From NCBI GenBank assembly GCA_020845855.1, contig JADLEZ010000465.1, forward strand, positions 1 through 34,778: a DNA stretch of 34,778 nt. The letters are read 5' to 3'. Below the pieces are notes generated by a model, which saw only the letters and a program-made list of their open reading frames with translations, searched no databases and was not told the DNA's origin. Both the position numbers and the translations under genes were made by a program. Positions within the stretch are counted from its first letter, which is position 1; each line of letters starts with the position of its first letter. The stretch comes from Burkholderiales bacterium. GTDB taxonomy: Bacteria > Pseudomonadota > Gammaproteobacteria > Burkholderiales > Casimicrobiaceae. Positions 29,091 to 34,778 of the stretch are shown here, piece after piece.

Positions 29091-30298
29091 ACGACGCCGC
29101 GCTGAAGTCCGCCTCCACGCTCGCCGGCCGCCGCGAGATCCCGCATACCGTTTCGCCCGGCCTGTGGACGCTCGCGTGGCGGCGCCTGCGCAACGACCGG
29201 CTCGCGATGGTCTCGCTCGCGATCGTCGTCGCGTTCGTGCTGATGATGATCGCCTCCGGCCTTGGGGTGATCGCCAGGGACTGGGCGCGCGAGACCGGTG
29301 TCAACTACGCGCCGCCGACGTTCCTGGGCCCGGACACCACCGCTGCGCCACCGCCGGTCTCGAAGGCGGAGGAACCGGCGGCCGCGCCGGCGGGCGCCAC
29401 GCCCGGCAGCGCGTTCCAGTCGTCGGTGGTCGACCCCATCGGCGACGTCATCGCCGAGCTGAAGGGCGCGCCGAAGCCCGCGGCGCCGGCTGCCGCGGGT
29501 GAAAGCAAGTTCGTCGACCCGCTCGCCGACGTGATGAAGGACATCCAGGCCGGGAAGGCGGCGACGGCAGCGACGACGCCCACGGCAGCCGGCGAGGCTC
29601 GGCGCGCGACGTTGCCGTTCGGCGCCGACAAGTGGGGCCGCGACGTGATCGCCAAGACGATCAAGGGCTCGGAGACGTCGATCTTCGTGGGCATCGCCGC
29701 CGCCATCGTCGCCACTTTCATCGGCACCGTGCTGGGCGCGCTCGCGGGCTACTACGGCCGCTGGGTCGACGACGCGCTCAACTGGTTCTACAGCGTGTTC
29801 AGCTCGATTCCCTACCTCTTGCTGATCCTCGCGGTGGCCGCGGTGCTGCAGCACAAGGGCACCGTGACCATCGTGTTCATCCTCGGCCTCACCGGCTGGA
29901 CCGGCGTGTTCCGCCTGATCCGCGCCGAGTACTTGAAGCACAAGTCACGCGAGTACGTGCAGGCCGCCGACGCGATCGGCGCGTCGAACGCGCGGCGCAT
30001 GTTCAAGCACATCTTTCCCAACGTGTCGCACGTGGTGCTGGTGCAGCTATCGATACTGGTGGTCGCGTTCATCAAGTCGGAGGTGATCTTGTCGTACCTG
30101 GGCTTCGGCGTGCCGGTCGACGTGGTGTCCTGGGGCTCGATGCTCAACGAGGCGCAGAACGAGCTCCTGCTCGGCAAGTGGTGGCAGCTCGTCGCGGCGG
30201 GCGGCACCATGGCCGTGCTGGTCACCGCCTTCTCGCTGTTCACCGACGCGCTGCGCGACGCGCTCGATCCGAAGCTGAAGGGCCTCAAGGGGCAATAG
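29087..30298 (+). CDS. peptide-type ABC transporter permease (DppC/OppC family) with Ala/Pro-rich insertion
   Basis: LPFGADKWGRDVIAKTIKGSETSIFVG, YVQAADAIGASNARRMFKHIFPNVSH, SYLGFGVPVDVVSWGSML. Confidence 0.92.
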   Translation: MNDAALKSASTLAGRREIPHTVSPGLWTLAWRRLRNDRLAMVSLAIVVAFVLMMIASGLGVIARDWARETGVNYAPPTFLGPDTTAAPPPVSKAEEPAAAPAGATPGSAFQSSVVDPIGDVIAELKGAPKPAAPAAAGESKFVDPLADVMKDIQAGKAATAATTPTAAGEARRATLPFGADKWGRDVIAKTIKGSETSIFVGIAAAIVATFIGTVLGALAGYYGRWVDDALNWFYSVFSSIPYLLLILAVAAVLQHKGTVTIVFILGLTGWTGVFRLIRAEYLKHKSREYVQAADAIGASNARRMFKHIFPNVSHVVLVQLSILVVAFIKSEVILSYLGFGVPVDVVSWGSMLNEAQNELLLGKWWQLVAAGGTMAVLVTAFSLFTDALRDALDPKLKGLKGQ

Positions 30299-30299
30299 C

Positions 30300-32036
<1,737 letters not shown>

Positions 32037-32039
<3 letters not shown>

Positions 32040-32209
32040 GGTCAGATCCGATTTTCGCAAAGGGTCAGATCCGATTTTCGCTTTGCGGACGAGGCAGCAG
32101 GACTTCGCGTCAGGCGCAGGCGCAGCAGAAAATCGGCTCTGACCCTGACTGCCAGCGAGATTCGACTCTGACCCCATACACGAAACGAGATTCGACTCTG
32201 ACCCCATTT
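32037..32209. repeat. composite REP/BIME-like array of two sequence families
   Basis: gggtcagatccgattttcgc at 32039-32058 and 32062-32081, inverted variant at 32128-32146; gagattcgactctgacccca at 32157 and 32187 (30-bp period). Confidence 0.95.
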
Positions 32210-32854
32210 ATGGCCGGCCCTGACCCGCAGCGCGCCCTCACGCGTTACCGCGAGCACGCGGCGGGCTACGAGGCATCCGCGCTGCGCACGCTGCCGCTGC
32301 GCTATCGCGCCATCTGGAATCTGGAACTGAAGCCCGGCGACGCGGTCCTCGACGTCGCATGCGGCACCGGCATGTCGTTCCCGCTGCTCGCCGAGGCGAT
32401 CGGCCCGGCGGGGCATCTCGTCGGCGTCGAGCTGTCGCCGGAGATGGCGGCGATCGCGCGGGCGCGCATCGACCGGGCAGGGTGGCGCAACGCGGAGCTG
32501 ATCGTGGCGCGCATGGAGGACGCGAAGCTTCCGCCCAACGCCTTCGATGCGGTCGCGCTCAACTTCACGCACGACGTGCTGCAATCGGAAGCCGCGCTCG
32601 CCAACATCTTCGCGGCGTGCAAGCCCGGTGCGCGCATCGCGGTCGCGGGCAGCAAGCTCCTGCCGTGGTATCTCGCGCCGATCAACCTGTATGTGCGCTG
32701 GAACAACGCGCCGTACCTGACCACGCAGCGCAATCTGGCCCGGCCGTGGAGGCTGCTGGAGCGCTACGTACCCGACTTGCAGCGGACGGGCGCGCTATGG
32801 GGCGCGTGCTATCTGGCGAAGGGCGTATTCAGGGGGTATGATAGAGAAAGGTAG
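32210..32854 (+). CDS. class I SAM-dependent methyltransferase
   Basis: AVLDVACGTGMSFPLLAEAIGPAGHLVGVELSPEMAAIAR, ALNFTHDVLQS. Confidence 0.85.
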   Translation: MAGPDPQRALTRYREHAAGYEASALRTLPLRYRAIWNLELKPGDAVLDVACGTGMSFPLLAEAIGPAGHLVGVELSPEMAAIARARIDRAGWRNAELIVARMEDAKLPPNAFDAVALNFTHDVLQSEAALANIFAACKPGARIAVAGSKLLPWYLAPINLYVRWNNAPYLTTQRNLARPWRLLERYVPDLQRTGALWGACYLAKGVFRGYDRER

Positions 32855-32867
32855 AAAAACGTCTACC
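32850..32867. promoter_or_regulatory. candidate VapB(C) operator
   Basis: GGTAGA-AAAACG-TCTACC perfect palindromic arms, 12 bp upstream of the vapB ATG; TATGAT (-10-like) at 32837-32842. Confidence 0.45.
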
Positions 32868-32879
32868 AAGGAACCGACA

Positions 32880-33131
32880 ATGTCCCTAAACATCAAGGAC
32901 CCAGAGACCCACCGGCTCGCGCAGATTCTTGCCAAGGAGACGGGGGAAACCATGACCAAGGCCGTGACGGAAGCCCTGCGCGAGCGTCTGCAGCGGATTC
33001 GCCGCCGGCGCGGGCCGCAGACCACCTTCGACGACCTGCTCGCGATCGGGCGCCGCTGCGCAAGTACACTCAAGGGCAAGACAGTCGATCACGCAGTGCT
33101 GCTCTATGACGAGCGCGGTATCCCGAGATGA
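32880..33131 (+). CDS. vapB: type II antitoxin, VapB family
   Basis: MSLNIKDPETHRLAQILAKETGETMTKAVTEALRERLQR; ATGA overlap with PIN-domain gene. Confidence 0.88.
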   Translation: MSLNIKDPETHRLAQILAKETGETMTKAVTEALRERLQRIRRRRGPQTTFDDLLAIGRRCASTLKGKTVDHAVLLYDERGIPR

Positions 33132-33517
33132 TCGTCGACACCTCGGCCATCCTCGCGGTCCTGTTCAGCGAGAGCGATGCGGACCGCTACGCACGCGTCA
33201 TAGCCGACGCCGAAGTTTGCAGGATCTCGGCTGCAAACTTTGTCGAAGCAGCGATCGTTGTCGAGGCGCAAACCAGGGCGACCGGCAGTCGCCAGTTCGA
33301 CGCCTTCCTTCGACGAGCGGGAATCGTCGTTGAACCGGTCACCGAAGAGCAGGCGCATCTGGCCCGGCAGGCCTACGCGGACTTCGGCAAGGGTCGGCAC
33401 AAGGCCGCACTCAACTTCGGCGACTGCTTCGCGTATGCGCTGGCCAAAGCGACGGGCGAACCCCTTCTGTACAAGGGTGAGGACTTCAGGAAGACGGACG
33501 TGACGTCGGCCATGTAA
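33128..33517 (+). CDS. vapC: type II toxin VapC, PIN-domain ribonuclease
   Basis: MIVDTSAILAVLFSE, conserved acidic positions, FGKGRHKAALNFGDCFAYALAK. Confidence 0.92.
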   Translation: MIVDTSAILAVLFSESDADRYARVIADAEVCRISAANFVEAAIVVEAQTRATGSRQFDAFLRRAGIVVEPVTEEQAHLARQAYADFGKGRHKAALNFGDCFAYALAKATGEPLLYKGEDFRKTDVTSAM

Positions 33518-33532
33518 CGGGGGCGTTCAGGG

Positions 33533-33581
33533 CGGACTTCAGTCCGTCGCGATGCCGCCGGGCGGGCTGAAGTCCGACCTA
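33533..33581. repeat. REP-like palindrome abutting the tldE/pmbA-family stop codon
   Basis: CGGACTTCAG (33533-33542) / CTGAAGTCCG (33567-33576); minus strand reads GTAG-GTCGGACTTCAG with TAG the stop codon. Confidence 0.85.
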
Positions 33582-34778
33582 CAGCGTGAACGCCATCTCC
33601 TTGACCAGCGCGCCGGGCAGCCGCACGCTCGCGAGCTGCCGCGACTGGTAGGTTCCGGCATCGAGGATGAACTCGGTCTCGCGGGTGAGCGCCTCGAGAT
33701 TCTCCCCGAGCATCCGGTACAAGGTGTCGTCGAAGCGCAGCACGTCCACGGGCGCGACCACCTTGCCGCGCTCGACCCAGAAGGTGGCGAAGCGCGTCAT
33801 GCCGGTGATGCGGCACGCGGGCCGGTCGGAGTAGTTGAGGTAGTGCAGGTTGCCGACCGCGAGCCCCGTGTCGAGCGCGGCTAGCGCGTCGTCGATCGGA
33901 AGCGTGCCGCCCGCCATCGCGAGCGACTCCGGCATCTCCGCGCCGTTGGCGCCGTTCTCGGCGAGTCCGAACTCGCGCGCGGTGCGCGGGCTGACGAGCG
34001 AGCCAACGAGCTTCCCCTGCTCGATGAGCGGCACGCTCGGCGGGCGCCCGAATCCCTCCGCCTGGAACGCGGGCCCGACACCGCCCGCGGTGTCCTCGGC
34101 GAGGCTCACGCGCGCATCGAGCGACTCGCCTTCCCGCATCTTGTCGAGCGAGCTCTGCTTGGTGGCGAGCGCGCGCGCGGAGAACCCGCCCCAGCAAAGG
34201 GTCGCGGCAATCTCCTCCATCGCCGACGGCGCAAGATACGCGCGGTACTTGCCGGGGGCGAGCGCGCGCGACGGCCGACCGATGAGCGACAGCCGCTCGC
34301 GCGCCTCCGACATCTTGCGCGCGAACGCGGCGGGGTCCCACGCAAAGCCCGCGTACCCGGTCTTCACCGCCTTGTCGGTGCGGTGATACAGGCTCCATTG
34401 CAGGTTGAACGCGGTGGTGACGTGCCAGTTGCGTTGGCCCTCGGAGTTGGCGAAGCCGCGCCACACGGGCCCGGCCGCGAGTATGCCCACGAGGTCGAGG
34501 CCGTCGGCCGCGCGCAGCACTTCGTCGATGACCGCTTCCGCCGGCGGCAGCGGCGCGTCGCGCACGCTGCGGCTCGACTGCACGTCGGACGGCAGCAGCA
34601 GCAACGGGTCGTCCGCGAGGTCGGGCAGCACCGAGCGCAGCGCGGCGATGGCATCCTTCACGGCGGCGCCGTCGCGGGCGAGGTCGCCCGACAGCGACAG
34701 CACGTGCTCGGCGTGGCGCGCGCCCGCGATCAGCCGGATCGACAGATACCGCTGCGACACCGTCCCCGGCTGGCGCAC
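33579..34778 (-). CDS. TldD/PmbA-family (TldE-like) metallopeptidase-related protein, 5' end outside window
   Basis: NWHVTTAFNLQWSLYHRTDKAVKTGYAGF, LHYLNYSDRPACRITGMTRFATFWVERGKVVAPVDVLRFDDTLYRMLGENLEALTRE; ORF open at the window edge. Confidence 0.85.
   Translation of the reverse strand: MRQPGTVSQRYLSIRLIAGARHAEHVLSLSGDLARDGAAVKDAIAALRSVLPDLADDPLLLLPSDVQSSRSVRDAPLPPAEAVIDEVLRAADGLDLVGILAAGPVWRGFANSEGQRNWHVTTAFNLQWSLYHRTDKAVKTGYAGFAWDPAAFARKMSEARERLSLIGRPSRALAPGKYRAYLAPSAMEEIAATLCWGGFSARALATKQSSLDKMREGESLDARVSLAEDTAGGVGPAFQAEGFGRPPSVPLIEQGKLVGSLVSPRTAREFGLAENGANGAEMPESLAMAGGTLPIDDALAALDTGLAVGNLHYLNYSDRPACRITGMTRFATFWVERGKVVAPVDVLRFDDTLYRMLGENLEALTRETEFILDAGTYQSRQLASVRLPGALVKEMAFTL

Noticed and set aside
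32880-33517. vapBC as a new toxin-antitoxin type
   Set aside because: Both proteins carry standard VapB and PIN-domain VapC signatures; only the context is of interest.

Overview
GC-rich chromosomal window that looks betaproteobacterial, judging from the bamD/rluD/pgeF/phaC and recJ/RpfE-like neighbourhoods. It holds about 27 protein-coding genes. I saw no rRNA, tRNA, CRISPR array or transposase gene. Main blocks: end of a ugp-type operon (ugpC, ugpQ); phaC, ZIP transporter, pgeF, rluD, divergent from bamD; a DinG/YoaA-type helicase; two uncharacterised exported proteins; an SDR oxidoreductase; recJ plus an RpfE-type protein; two tandem LolC/E-like permeases plus lolD; a cupin-NMT1-type ABC operon; alkA-like glycosylase plus DUF2062; a peptide-type ABC operon with two tandem substrate-binding proteins; a methyltransferase; vapBC; and a TldD/PmbA-family gene cut by the window edge. 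The most interesting signal is non-coding. Several families of short palindromic (REP/BIME-like) elements sit on or within a few nt of stop codons. At one locus the stop codon is part of a perfect 14-bp direct duplication. At others the element fills a whole stop-to-start gap, encodes a protein C-terminus, or is translated in frame inside dinG. Other leads: a 38-codon ORF bridging the two Lol permeases by ATGA-type overlaps, an Ala/Pro-rich insertion with an internal repeat in a DppC-type permease, a candidate vapBC operator, and candidate FNR-type and PhaR/PhbF-type sites. All family calls are by eye from translations; no database search was run.
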